Positions 1-6,104 of a stretch of 7,899 nucleotides of DNA are shown here, one piece after another; the first letter of the stretch is position 1, and each line of letters starts with the position of its first letter. Location of the stretch: NCBI GenBank assembly GCA_035688305.1, contig DASSNC010000097.1:1-7899 (forward strand), read 5' to 3'. The position numbers and the translations under genes were made by a program. The DNA is from 66-474 sp035688305 (GTDB lineage: Bacteria; Pseudomonadota; Gammaproteobacteria; Xanthomonadales; Rhodanobacteraceae). The notes beneath the pieces were generated by a model. The model searched no databases. It worked only from the letters and a program-made list of their open reading frames with translations, and was not told where the DNA came from.

Positions 1-543
1 GAACTGTTTCTTGAACTGAACGAGTACGACATCCACATCCGCGAGGCCGACGAGGGCCGCCCGCCGCTGGCGCCGCTGATCGTGCCGCACGAAATTACGC
101 ACGCGGGTTTGGTGATGCACGACGCCAACGTCAAGGTCACAGCTGCGCTGGTGCAACACCCACCGGTGGCGCCGGCGTTTGCGTACCGCTTCGATTGTCC
201 CGATCGTTCGATCGTGTTTTCCGGCGATACCCGTCCCAGCGACAACCTCGTCGAACTCGCGCGTGGCGCCGACATCCTGGTGCATGAAGTGATCGATCTG
301 AAGGCCATCGACGAAGTCGTGAAGGACGAAGCCATGGCCACCCGATTGCGCACGCATCTGGAAGCCGCGCACACGCCCATGTCCGAAGTGGGCCAGATCG
401 CCACGCGCGCGGGCGTCAAGACGCTGGTGTTGAATCACTTCGTGCCCGGTACCGCGCACATTCCGGATGCGGTTTGGTACGCCGCCGTCAAACCGCACTT
501 CAAGGGCCGCGTGATCGTCGGCCACGACCTGATGGAACTCTAA
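1..543 (+). CDS. Metallo-beta-lactamase-fold hydrolase (RNase Z/arylsulfatase-like), C-terminal part, 5' end outside window
   Basis: The reading frame is open from base 1 to a TAA at 541-543, so about 180 C-terminal residues are present and the start lies upstream. A GTG at 82 is only an internal codon. Visible signatures are the beta-strand plus metal-bridging Asp in FSGDTRP (Asp codon 226-228), an ADILVHE strand, and the late metal His in LNHFVPG (His codon 436-438). These are the distal motifs of MBL-fold phosphodiesterases such as RNase Z and arylsulfatase-like enzymes. The N-terminal HxHxDH motif must lie outside the window, so catalytic competence cannot be checked. thiD starts 3 nt after the stop, suggesting co-transcription. 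The substrate is unknown. It could be a tRNA 3'-processing enzyme or an unrelated MBL hydrolase; I favour the generic name. Confidence 0.85.
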   Translation, partial: ELFLELNEYDIHIREADEGRPPLAPLIVPHEITHAGLVMHDANVKVTAALVQHPPVAPAFAYRFDCPDRSIVFSGDTRPSDNLVELARGADILVHEVIDLKAIDEVVKDEAMATRLRTHLEAAHTPMSEVGQIATRAGVKTLVLNHFVPGTAHIPDAVWYAAVKPHFKGRVIVGHDLMEL

Positions 544-546
544 GCC

Positions 547-1341
547 GTGTCCGATCCGCAGCCGTGCTGCCTCACCATTGCCGGTTCCGATTCCGGCGGC
601 GGCGCGGGTATCCAGGCCGACCTCAAGACCTTCGCGGCGCTGGGCGTACACGGCACCAGCGCGATCACCGCGCTGACCGCCCAGAACACGCGCGGTGTCA
701 CGGCCGTGCATGCGGTCCCGACGCAACACCTGCGCGCCGAACTCGACGCCGTGTTCGACGACTTTGCGATCACGGCGGTCAAGACCGGCATGCTGGGTGA
801 TGCGAAAACCGTGCACTGCGTGGCACGGGAACTCACCCGCCGCCAGCCGCAATGGCTGGTGGTCGACCCGGTGATGATCGCGACCTCCGGCGCGCGCCTG
901 CTCGATCCGGCGGCGGTGCGCGTGTTGATCGACGAACTCATCCCGCTGGCCGACGTGCTCACCCCGAATTTGCCGGAAGCCGAGGCGCTGCTGGGCATGC
1001 GGATCCGCAATGTGCGCAACGCCGAGCGCGCCGGCGAAGCCTTGCTCGCGCTGGGCGCCAAAGCCGTGCTGCTGAAGGGCGGCCACGGTCGCGGTCATGA
1101 AGCCATCGACCGCTGGTTCGACGCTCGCGGAACATTGGAACTGCGGCATCCTCGCCTGACGGGGCAATTCCACGGCACCGGCTGCACCTTGTCCTCGGCA
1201 CTCGCGGCCGACCTGGCAAAGGGCGCGCGACCGCGTATCGCTGCGCGTCGCGCGATCGCCTTCGTGCAACGCGCAATGCGTGGCGGGTTCCGCACGCACC
1301 CCGGCGGGCTGGTCATCCTGCGGGTGGGGCCAACACGCTAA
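547..1341 (+). CDS. thiD: Bifunctional hydroxymethylpyrimidine kinase / phosphomethylpyrimidine kinase
   Basis: ThiD phosphorylates 4-amino-5-hydroxymethyl-2-methylpyrimidine, then its monophosphate, giving the pyrimidine diphosphate used for thiamin phosphate synthesis in the cytoplasm. The 264-residue product has the usual length for this ribokinase-fold family. It shows the N-terminal substrate loop AGSDSGGGAGIQAD (12-25), the KTGML segment (79-83), VVDPVM (105-110), LLKGGH (175-180), and the anion-hole/catalytic motif HGTGCTLSSA (209-218) with Cys213, the residue typical of true HMP-P kinases. The start is GTG at 547, chosen because it follows the upstream stop by 3 nt and gives the canonical N-terminus; GGA at 534-536 is a weak ribosome site. 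It probably shares a transcript with the upstream MBL gene. No other thiamin gene and no TPP riboswitch is in the window. An unrelated ribokinase-family sugar kinase is very unlikely. Confidence 0.95.
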   Translation: MSDPQPCCLTIAGSDSGGGAGIQADLKTFAALGVHGTSAITALTAQNTRGVTAVHAVPTQHLRAELDAVFDDFAITAVKTGMLGDAKTVHCVARELTRRQPQWLVVDPVMIATSGARLLDPAAVRVLIDELIPLADVLTPNLPEAEALLGMRIRNVRNAERAGEALLALGAKAVLLKGGHGRGHEAIDRWFDARGTLELRHPRLTGQFHGTGCTLSSALAADLAKGARPRIAARRAIAFVQRAMRGGFRTHPGGLVILRVGPTR

Positions 1342-1344
1342 AAT
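1339..1344 (+). promoter_or_regulatory. Possible -10 element of lpxO, overlapping the thiD stop
   Basis: TAAAAT matches the sigma-70 -10 consensus at five of six bases and lies 27 nt before the lpxO ATG, implying a leader of roughly 20 nt. Its first three bases are the thiD stop codon. No convincing -35 box is seen at 16-18 nt upstream, so this is a weak call. It would let lpxO be transcribed apart from thiD. Confidence 0.3.
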
Positions 1345-1371
1345 CAGCGCGTCGCGCCAGACTTCTTCATT

Positions 1372-2307
1372 ATGCTGCTCACGATCCGCCTGGCGATTCT
1401 CGCCATCATCCTGCTGTTCCTGCTGTGTGCACTGATCGTGCACCTGCGCTCGCGCGTGCGCCTGAAACTCAGCCGCCAGCTGGCCGGCCACGCCACCGTG
1501 TTCGCGCCGTACAACTTGCTGATGTATGCGTTCTCGGCCGTGCCGGCCGTCGCGTTCCCGGATCGCAAGCGCTTCACCGATGTCGACGTCCTGCGTGACA
1601 ACTGGGAAACGATCCGCGACGAGGCCGCGGGGCTTACCGACCAGGGCCACATTCGCGAGGCCCTGAAGGACACCGACGCAAGCTTCTCATCCTTCATCAA
1701 GGTCGGCTGGAAGCGCTTTTACGTGAAGTGGTACGGCGATCCGCTGCCCTCGGCGCAAGCGCTGTGTCCGAAGACCGTGGAGCTTGTGAACCGCATCCCG
1801 AGCGTGAAGGCCGCGATGTTCGCCCTGCTGCCGCCGGGCGTCACCTTGAACCTGCACCGCGATCCGTTCGCCGGTTCGCTGCGCTATCACCTCGGCCTGA
1901 TGACGCCCAATTCCGACGCCTGCCACATCGTCGTCGATGGCCAGGATTATTCGTGGCGCGATGGCAAGGACGTGGTGTTCGACGAGACCTGCGCGCACTG
2001 GGTCGAGAACGAGACCGACACGACCCGCGTGATCCTGATGTGCGACCTCGAGCGGCCGTTGCGCTTCCGGCTCCTTGCGTGGATCAACCACCACGTCAGC
2101 AACTTCATGGGCGCGATCACCGCCTCGCCCAACCAGGCATCCGAACCCACCGGCGCGATCAACCGCCTGTTCTCCGCCATGCGCCGCCGCCGCGAGAAAA
2201 CCCGCGGCTTCAAGCAGCGCCACCGCAAGCTGTTCAAGACCGCGAAATTCGCAGGCGGACTCGCCGTGCTGTGGGTGCTGTTGCTGGCGCCGTGGCCGAT
2301 TTTGTAG
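1372..2307 (+). CDS. lpxO: Lipid A 2-hydroxylase LpxO family (Asp/Asn beta-hydroxylase-type Fe(II)/2OG dioxygenase)
   Basis: LpxO enzymes are inner-membrane Fe(II)/2-oxoglutarate dioxygenases that add a 2-OH to a secondary acyl chain of lipid A on the cytoplasmic side. The 311 residues show an N-terminal membrane helix (about 4-24), a basic stretch, a conserved FAPYNLLMY block (45-52), the dioxygenase domain (about 135-230), and a second hydrophobic helix at the C-terminus (about 293-311). Iron ligands fit His162 and His209, with Asp164 in an HRD motif; Arg171, His173 and Arg219 fit the 2OG-binding set. Their spacing mirrors aspartyl beta-hydroxylase. SLRYHLGL and FDETCAHW are near-diagnostic of LpxO. 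The ATG at 1372 has no clear Shine-Dalgarno; a short or weakly led mRNA is possible. It lies 30 nt after thiD and converges on icd. A related Asp/Asn hydroxylase with another substrate is the main alternative. Confidence 0.87.
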   Translation: MLLTIRLAILAIILLFLLCALIVHLRSRVRLKLSRQLAGHATVFAPYNLLMYAFSAVPAVAFPDRKRFTDVDVLRDNWETIRDEAAGLTDQGHIREALKDTDASFSSFIKVGWKRFYVKWYGDPLPSAQALCPKTVELVNRIPSVKAAMFALLPPGVTLNLHRDPFAGSLRYHLGLMTPNSDACHIVVDGQDYSWRDGKDVVFDETCAHWVENETDTTRVILMCDLERPLRFRLLAWINHHVSNFMGAITASPNQASEPTGAINRLFSAMRRRREKTRGFKQRHRKLFKTAKFAGGLAVLWVLLLAPWPIL

Positions 2308-2348
2308 CGGCGGAAGCGCCGGGTCGCGCCTTGCGACCCTCCTTCAAA
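2301..2348. terminator. Palindromic element between convergent lpxO and icd, probable bidirectional terminator or REP-like repeat
   Basis: A perfect hairpin lies at 2321-2339 (7-bp stem gggtcgc/gcgaccc, 5-nt loop), next to a smaller one at 2309-2320 (ggcg/cgcc). The outer flanks tttgtag (2301-2307) and cttcaaa (2342-2348) are inverted repeats with one mismatch, so the whole stretch behaves as one nested palindrome. It sits between two convergent genes, where a bidirectional terminator is expected. Neither strand has a good T-run, so an intrinsic terminator is not proven; a REP-type repeat is the alternative. The left flank contains the lpxO stop codon. The remaining 2349-2401 shows nothing else. 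Confidence 0.5.
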
Positions 2349-2401
2349 GCCCGCCGAAGCTGCCGGGCCAGCCGACAACACGTACGCACACTTGCCGCGT
2401 G

Positions 2402-3412
2402 TCAGCGGCGCACGCGTTCCACCAGCGCATCGGCGAACGTCTCTGTCGTACCGGTGCCGCCAAGGTCCGGGGTGACGCGATCGTGGGCTTCCAGCGTGGC
2501 GCGGATCGCGTTGCGGATGCGCGTGCCCTTCTCGATCATGCCGAGGTAGTCCAGCATCTCGGCCGCGGCCAGCAGCAGCGCGCAGGGGTTGGCGACATGT
2601 TTGCCCGCGATGTCGGGCGCCGAGCCGTGCACCGCTTCGAAGATCGCCGCGTCCTTGCCGATGTTGGCGCCGGGCGCGAGGCCAAGGCCACCGACGAGGC
2701 CGGCGCACAAATCCGAGAGAATGTCGCCGAACAGGTTGGTGGTCACGATCACGTCGAACTGCCACGGATTCATCACCAGCTGCATGCAGGTGTTGTCGAC
2801 GATCATCTCGTTGCAGGTGATCTGCGGATATTCGCTGGCGATCTCGCGCGCCACGTCGAGGAACAGGCCCGACGCGGTCTTGATGATGTTGGCCTTGTGC
2901 ACGACCGTGACCTTCTTGCGGCCCTTGGCCACCGCCAGTTCAAACGCGTAACGCACGATCCGCGAGGCGCCGGTGCGGGTGTTGCGCACCAGTGACTCGG
3001 CGACTTCGCCGTCGGCGGAGAGCGTCTGGCCTTCCTGCAGGTACGCGCCCTCGGTGTTCTCACGCACCGTGATGATGTCGATGTTCTCGAAGTGCGCCCT
3101 GGTGCCCGGGAAACTCAAGGCCGGACGCACGTTGGCGTACAGGTCGAAGTGCCGGCGCAGCGCCACGTTGAGCGACGAGAACCCCTTGCCGATCGGAGTG
3201 GTCAGCGGACCCTTCAGCGCGATTCCGCACTTGGCAATCGTGTCCAGCGTCGCCTGCGGCAGCAGCTCGCCCTGCTTCTCCAGCGCCACCATGCCGGCTT
3301 CGACGAACGTGTACTCGAGCCCGCAATCGAGTGCATCCAGCACCTTCAGGGTGGCATCCATGATTTCCGGGCCAATGCCGTCGCCACGGATCACCGCTAT
3401 CGTCTTGCTCAC
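2402..3412 (-). CDS. icd: Isocitrate dehydrogenase, NAD-type, short homodimeric class
   Basis: Oxidative decarboxylation of isocitrate to 2-oxoglutarate in the TCA cycle, cytoplasmic. With the GTG start at 3412 the product has 336 residues. Substrate residues align with E. coli Icd by spacing: Ser80, Asn82 and Arg86 in SSLNVALRR, Arg96 in NVRP, Arg117 and Tyr124 in VRENTEGAY, Lys173 in HKANI. Metal ligands are Asp207, Asp230 and Asp234. The cofactor segment HGSAPDIAGK (262-271) has Asp267-Ile268 where NADP enzymes have Lys-Tyr, so NAD is predicted. SLNVALR argues for isocitrate rather than isopropylmalate. The GTG is chosen because GAGGAG lies 6 nt upstream and the protein then begins at the usual SKTIAVIRGDGIG. 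A longer reading from TTG at 3469 would add 19 non-conserved residues. It stands alone, convergent with lpxO. Homoisocitrate or tartrate dehydrogenase is a less likely alternative. Confidence 0.92.
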   Translation of the reverse strand: MSKTIAVIRGDGIGPEIMDATLKVLDALDCGLEYTFVEAGMVALEKQGELLPQATLDTIAKCGIALKGPLTTPIGKGFSSLNVALRRHFDLYANVRPALSFPGTRAHFENIDIITVRENTEGAYLQEGQTLSADGEVAESLVRNTRTGASRIVRYAFELAVAKGRKKVTVVHKANIIKTASGLFLDVAREIASEYPQITCNEMIVDNTCMQLVMNPWQFDVIVTTNLFGDILSDLCAGLVGGLGLAPGANIGKDAAIFEAVHGSAPDIAGKHVANPCALLLAAAEMLDYLGMIEKGTRIRNAIRATLEAHDRVTPDLGGTGTTETFADALVERVRR

Positions 3413-3418
3413 ACGCAA

Positions 3419-3424
3419 CTCCTC
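3419..3424 (-). promoter_or_regulatory. Shine-Dalgarno fixing the icd start
   Basis: On the minus strand GAGGAG is followed by 6 nt and then GTG at 3412. This is the strongest ribosome site in the window and decides the icd start against the longer TTG reading at 3469. Confidence 0.85.
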
Positions 3425-3430
3425 GACAGT

Positions 3431-3447
3431 CTTGCCTGCGCGGCAAG
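3431..3447 (-). promoter_or_regulatory. Small hairpin in the icd 5' leader
   Basis: A perfect 6-bp inverted repeat (cttgcc/ggcaag, 5-nt loop) lies in the predicted icd leader, 6 nt upstream of the Shine-Dalgarno. It could affect mRNA stability or translation. A chance palindrome or a dyad binding site is equally possible, and no regulator motif is recognised. Confidence 0.35.
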
Positions 3448-3468
3448 ATCGAAACAGACAAAACGGCA

Positions 3469-3498
3469 ATTATCGCAGAGCACGCCGCATCGAACCAA
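3469..3498 (-). promoter_or_regulatory. Predicted sigma-70 promoter of icd
   Basis: On the minus strand TTGGTT (3498-3493) and GATAAT (3474-3469) are separated by 18 nt. The -10 matches consensus at five of six bases and the -35 at three. The implied start near 3462 gives a leader of about 50 nt ending in the strong ribosome site. It also explains why the TTG at 3469, inside the -10, is not a translation start. Confidence 0.55.
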
Positions 3499-3815
3499 CC
3501 CGGCGCGGCGGTTGGGAAAAGTCAGGCGGCGGATGGCCGCTCTGGACCCTCACGGCCGCGACTAAATGCATCTTGACTGTCCATGAGCTTCAGCTGGTTT
3601 TTCCTTCTCCCTCCGGGAGAAGGTGGCGCGAAGCGCCGGATGAGGGTTCGGCGCCGCGCGGCTCAGCACGCCCAGCACCTGGCGGCCACGCGCAAGTGCG
3701 AACCCTCACCCGCCCCTGCCGGGGCACCCTCTCCCGGAGGGAGAGGGAACCAGCGCAGCTGAGCGTCGAGGATGATCAGGAAATGCATTGACCAGAAAGC
3801 TCGGCGAAGCAACGA
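3499..3815. other. Non-coding region between icd and grxC
   Basis: This is the space between the icd promoter and the grxC stop. It holds the nested palindrome at 3588-3758 and otherwise no recognisable gene, RNA or operator. Open frames through it are artefacts of the GC-rich repeat. The left 90 bases are plain GC-rich sequence. The right 57 bases form the 3' flank of grxC, without a T-run terminator. Confidence 0.7.
3588..3758. repeat. MITE-like nested palindromic intergenic repeat
   Basis: Two arms, 3603-3650 and 3699-3747, are imperfect inverted copies of one another. Their outer 23 bases differ at two positions and their inner ten (tgagggttcg against cgaaccctca) are identical. Each arm folds on itself: ccttctccc/gggagaagg with a 3-nt loop (3603-3623), ggcgc/gcgcc (3625-3637), gcccc/ggggc (3712-3725), and ccctctccc/gggagaggg (3727-3747). 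Weaker similarity extends outward to agctggtt (about 3588-3600) and aaccagcgcagct (about 3748-3760). The central loop 3651-3698 is unique. No transposase is encoded. It lies downstream of grxC and upstream of the icd promoter and may also end grxC transcription. Confidence 0.8.
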
Positions 3816-4082
3816 TCACGGATGATCGCAAGCAAGCAGTTCCGCCAGTTCGCCGCTGCGCTCGGCCGCGGCCAGCTGGTCAAAACCACCGACGTAGTGG
3901 CCGTTGATGAAAATCTGCGGCACCGTGCGCGCACCGCCCGTACGCGTCGCCATCGCCGCCCGCGCCTGCATGTCCTGATCGACCCGAAATTCGCGCCACT
4001 CCAAACCCTTGGCCTTGAGCAGATTCTTGGCGGCGGTGCAGTAGCCGCAAAACGCGCTGGAATAGATTTCGATGTCAACCAT
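3816..4082 (-). CDS. grxC: Glutaredoxin 3-type (GrxC), dithiol
   Basis: A small cytoplasmic thiol-disulfide oxidoreductase that uses glutathione to reduce protein disulfides. The 88-residue protein is one thioredoxin-fold domain of normal GrxC length. It has the active site CGYC (12-15), the cis-proline TVP (53-55), and the glutathione-contacting GGFD (65-68) within INGHYVGGFDQL. The usual motif is CPYC; Pro is replaced by Gly here, with both cysteines kept. The ATG at 4082 gives the family N-terminus (MVDIEIYSS); an upstream in-frame start at 4154 would add 24 non-conserved residues. The ribosome site is weak (AGG about 11 nt upstream). It is divergent from bepA, with a 197-bp gap, and no partner gene follows it. 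The family assignment is secure; its physiological partner is unknown. Confidence 0.94.
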   Translation of the reverse strand: MVDIEIYSSAFCGYCTAAKNLLKAKGLEWREFRVDQDMQARAAMATRTGGARTVPQIFINGHYVGGFDQLAAAERSGELAELLACDHP

Positions 4083-4111
4083 GGAATGCTTTACCTGGCC
4101 CGCTCTGGACG

Positions 4112-4117
4112 ATTTTA
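4112..4117 (-). promoter_or_regulatory. Possible -10 element of grxC
   Basis: On the minus strand TAAAAT lies 29 nt before the grxC ATG, in the context gcggTAAAATcg, much like the candidate before lpxO. No clear -35 box is visible. The rest of the divergent spacer 4083-4279 contains a small hairpin, ccggc/gccgg at 4195-4208, and a weak plus-strand TACTCT at 4168-4173 that might serve bepA. Confidence 0.35.
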
Positions 4118-4279
4118 CCGCGGCTGAACGCCCTTGCGCCGAGAATGGCAGCACGCTTCGATTGGGCTACTCTTGGACGGTTGGCGGAACCGCGCCGGCG
4201 AATGCCGGTCAAAGTCTTGCTCCCACCGGCAATCCCGCCCTGCGGCTGAGGCACATCCATCGTTCCAGACCCCGAATCC

Positions 4280-6028
4280 ATGGCGATCACCTCGCGTTTC
4301 CGTTTGCTGTCCACCTTCGCCGCGACACTGCTGCTGACCCTGCCGGCGGCGGCGCAGCAGGCGGACGTGAAGCTGCCCAACCTCGGCAGCGCGGCCGACA
4401 CCGTGATGACGCCGCAGCAAGCCTCCGCTTACGGCGCGCAGTTCCTGCATGAACTGCGCGGCGCCCACCTGGTATTGGATGATCCACAGGTCGACCAGTA
4501 CCTGCACACCCTGGGCTACCGCCTCGCATCATCCAGCGCCGATCCGACCCAGCATTACACGTTCACGTTGCTCAACATCCCCGAGATCAACGCCTTCGCC
4601 ACCTTCGGCGGCTACGTTTTCATTTTCGCGCGCATGTTCACGATCACCCACAGCCAGGACGAACTGGCGGCGGTGATGGCGCACGAACTGGCCCACATCA
4701 GCCAGCACCACCTGCAGCGCTCATTGGAGGACCAGAAGAAGTCCACGCCGCTGTACGTGCTCGGCGCGTTCGCGGCGGCGCTGGCAGCATCCAAGGTCGA
4801 TTCCGGCACGGGCAGCAACCAGCGGCCGATCTACGGCAATGGCTACGGTTACGGCAGCTACGGCGCGGGTGGCGATGCCGCCATGGGCGCGTTCATTTCC
4901 GTGATGGCGCTGATGCAGCAACACCAGATCGAATTCACCCGCAAGGACGAGTCGGAAGCCGACCATGTCGGCATCGACACGCTCGCCAGGGCGGGCTTCA
5001 AGCCCGAGGCCATGGCCGACGTTTTTGCGCGCATGCAGAGCTTGCTGCGACCCGGCGGCGATGGTGGCATGGCGGCGGGCAACCTGCCGGGTTTCCTGCA
5101 GGACCACCCGGTCACCAGCGTGCGCATCGCCGACGCACGGGCGCGGGCACGCGTGCTGGACAAGCAACCATCGGCATTCCGGTCCAGCTACGCCGCGCCA
5201 CCGCCCGGCGGACTGCTGCCATTGCCATTCGGCGCGAGCGGCGCCAACCCCTTGGCCATATCACGATCCAGCCCGAGTGAACTGCAATACGAACTGATGC
5301 GCGAGCGGGTGCGCGTGCTGACATCCAGCAACCCACGCGCGACCCTCGAGTACTACACCCACAGCATGGCCGCCAGCCACGATTTCGCCGCCGCCACCGC
5401 CAACCGTTACGGCTACGCGTTGGCGCTGGTGCAGCTGGGCCAGGCCGCCAAGGCCGTGCCGGTGCTGGCCGAACTGGCGGATGCCGCGCCCGACAACCTG
5501 ACGCTTTCCCTTGGCCTCGCCGACGCCGAACGCCATGCCGGCCAGCGCGCGCAGGCACTGCAGCGCTATGCGCGTCTGAACGATCGCTGGCCCGATGATC
5601 CGGCGGTCGTGCTCGACTACAGCCGCACGCTGTTGGACGACGGCAGCAAGGCCAGCGCCAGGATCGCGCAAGCCATGTTGAAGCCCTTGCTCGACGACAA
5701 TTCCGAGCCGTCCCTGTACGAAGCCTACGGCCACGCCTGCCACGTTGCCGGCGACGAAGTCCATGCGGGCATCGCCTACGCCGACGCCACCTACCTGTCC
5801 GGCAACGCGGTGGCGGCACTGGACCAGTTGAGCCGCTTGCTGAAACGCACCGACCTCGACTATTACACACGTGCCCAGATCAACGCCCGCATCGCGCAGA
5901 TCACGCCGATCGTGCTGGAAATCCGCCGCCGCCATCTCGATCGCGACGACGATGGCAACTCCTTCACGGGCACGCGCGCGCAAACCGGGCTCAGCCTCTG
6001 CGCGGGCGCGGCCTGCTCGCGTCCATGA
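4280..6028 (+). CDS. bepA: Periplasmic M48-family metalloprotease/chaperone with TPR domain, BepA (YfgC) type
   Basis: BepA helps LptD and other outer-membrane proteins assemble at the BAM machine and degrades stalled ones. The 582-residue product has a Sec signal peptide (1-26, cleavage near AAA-QQ), an M48 zinc peptidase domain (about 45-290), and a C-terminal helical TPR region (about 365-545). Zinc ligands are His135 and His139 in HELAH plus Glu226 in ESEAD; Glu136 is the catalytic base. His276 in DHPVTSVRIADAR corresponds to the regulatory His of E. coli BepA. It is about 95 residues longer than E. coli BepA, partly from a Gly/Tyr-rich insertion (about 175-198), a Pro/Gly linker (305-325), and a C-terminal tail with DRDDDGN (554-560) and two cysteines (574, 579). 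The ATG at 4280 has no clear Shine-Dalgarno but starts a typical signal peptide. It is probably the first gene of an operon with the cyclophilin and lpxH. Confidence 0.9.
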   Translation: MAITSRFRLLSTFAATLLLTLPAAAQQADVKLPNLGSAADTVMTPQQASAYGAQFLHELRGAHLVLDDPQVDQYLHTLGYRLASSSADPTQHYTFTLLNIPEINAFATFGGYVFIFARMFTITHSQDELAAVMAHELAHISQHHLQRSLEDQKKSTPLYVLGAFAAALAASKVDSGTGSNQRPIYGNGYGYGSYGAGGDAAMGAFISVMALMQQHQIEFTRKDESEADHVGIDTLARAGFKPEAMADVFARMQSLLRPGGDGGMAAGNLPGFLQDHPVTSVRIADARARARVLDKQPSAFRSSYAAPPPGGLLPLPFGASGANPLAISRSSPSELQYELMRERVRVLTSSNPRATLEYYTHSMAASHDFAAATANRYGYALALVQLGQAAKAVPVLAELADAAPDNLTLSLGLADAERHAGQRAQALQRYARLNDRWPDDPAVVLDYSRTLLDDGSKASARIAQAMLKPLLDDNSEPSLYEAYGHACHVAGDEVHAGIAYADATYLSGNAVAALDQLSRLLKRTDLDYYTRAQINARIAQITPIVLEIRRRHLDRDDDGNSFTGTRAQTGLSLCAGAACSRP

Positions 6029-6068
6029 GCACGCCGGCATGCTGTGCGCCGCCGGGGCGCCGCGTATC

Positions 6069-6104
6069 ATGGGCGCAGCCATGACCTCCAGACATCGACC
6101 ATGA
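6069..6104 (+). other. Tiny ORF coupled to the cyclophilin start
   Basis: ATG at 6069 (with a second in-frame ATG at 6081) opens an 11-codon frame, MGAAMTSRHRP, whose TGA at 6102-6104 overlaps the cyclophilin ATG at 6101 as ATGA. The cyclophilin gene lacks its own Shine-Dalgarno, so terminating ribosomes could restart there. No conservation data are available and chance is possible. Confidence 0.3.

Noticed and set aside
547..570. TPP riboswitch before thiD
   Set aside because: Only 3 nt separate it from the upstream gene, and no THI-box-like sequence is seen in the preceding coding region.
1687..2223. A 178-codon minus-strand frame opposite lpxO
   Set aside because: It is a shadow of lpxO codons with no start context and no recognised motif.
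2075..2995. A 306-codon plus-strand frame spanning the end of lpxO and the antisense of icd
   Set aside because: It crosses the intergenic palindrome and two real genes in the wrong frame, and its composition is Arg/Ala/Pro-rich without domains.
3573..3601. Plus-strand promoter starting with TTGACT at 3573
   Set aside because: No -10 box lies at 16-18 nt spacing and no plus-strand gene follows.
4155..4279. Functional link between grxC and BepA-assisted LptD disulfide formation through the shared divergent promoter
   Set aside because: GrxC is cytoplasmic and LptD oxidation is periplasmic; divergent placement alone is not evidence.
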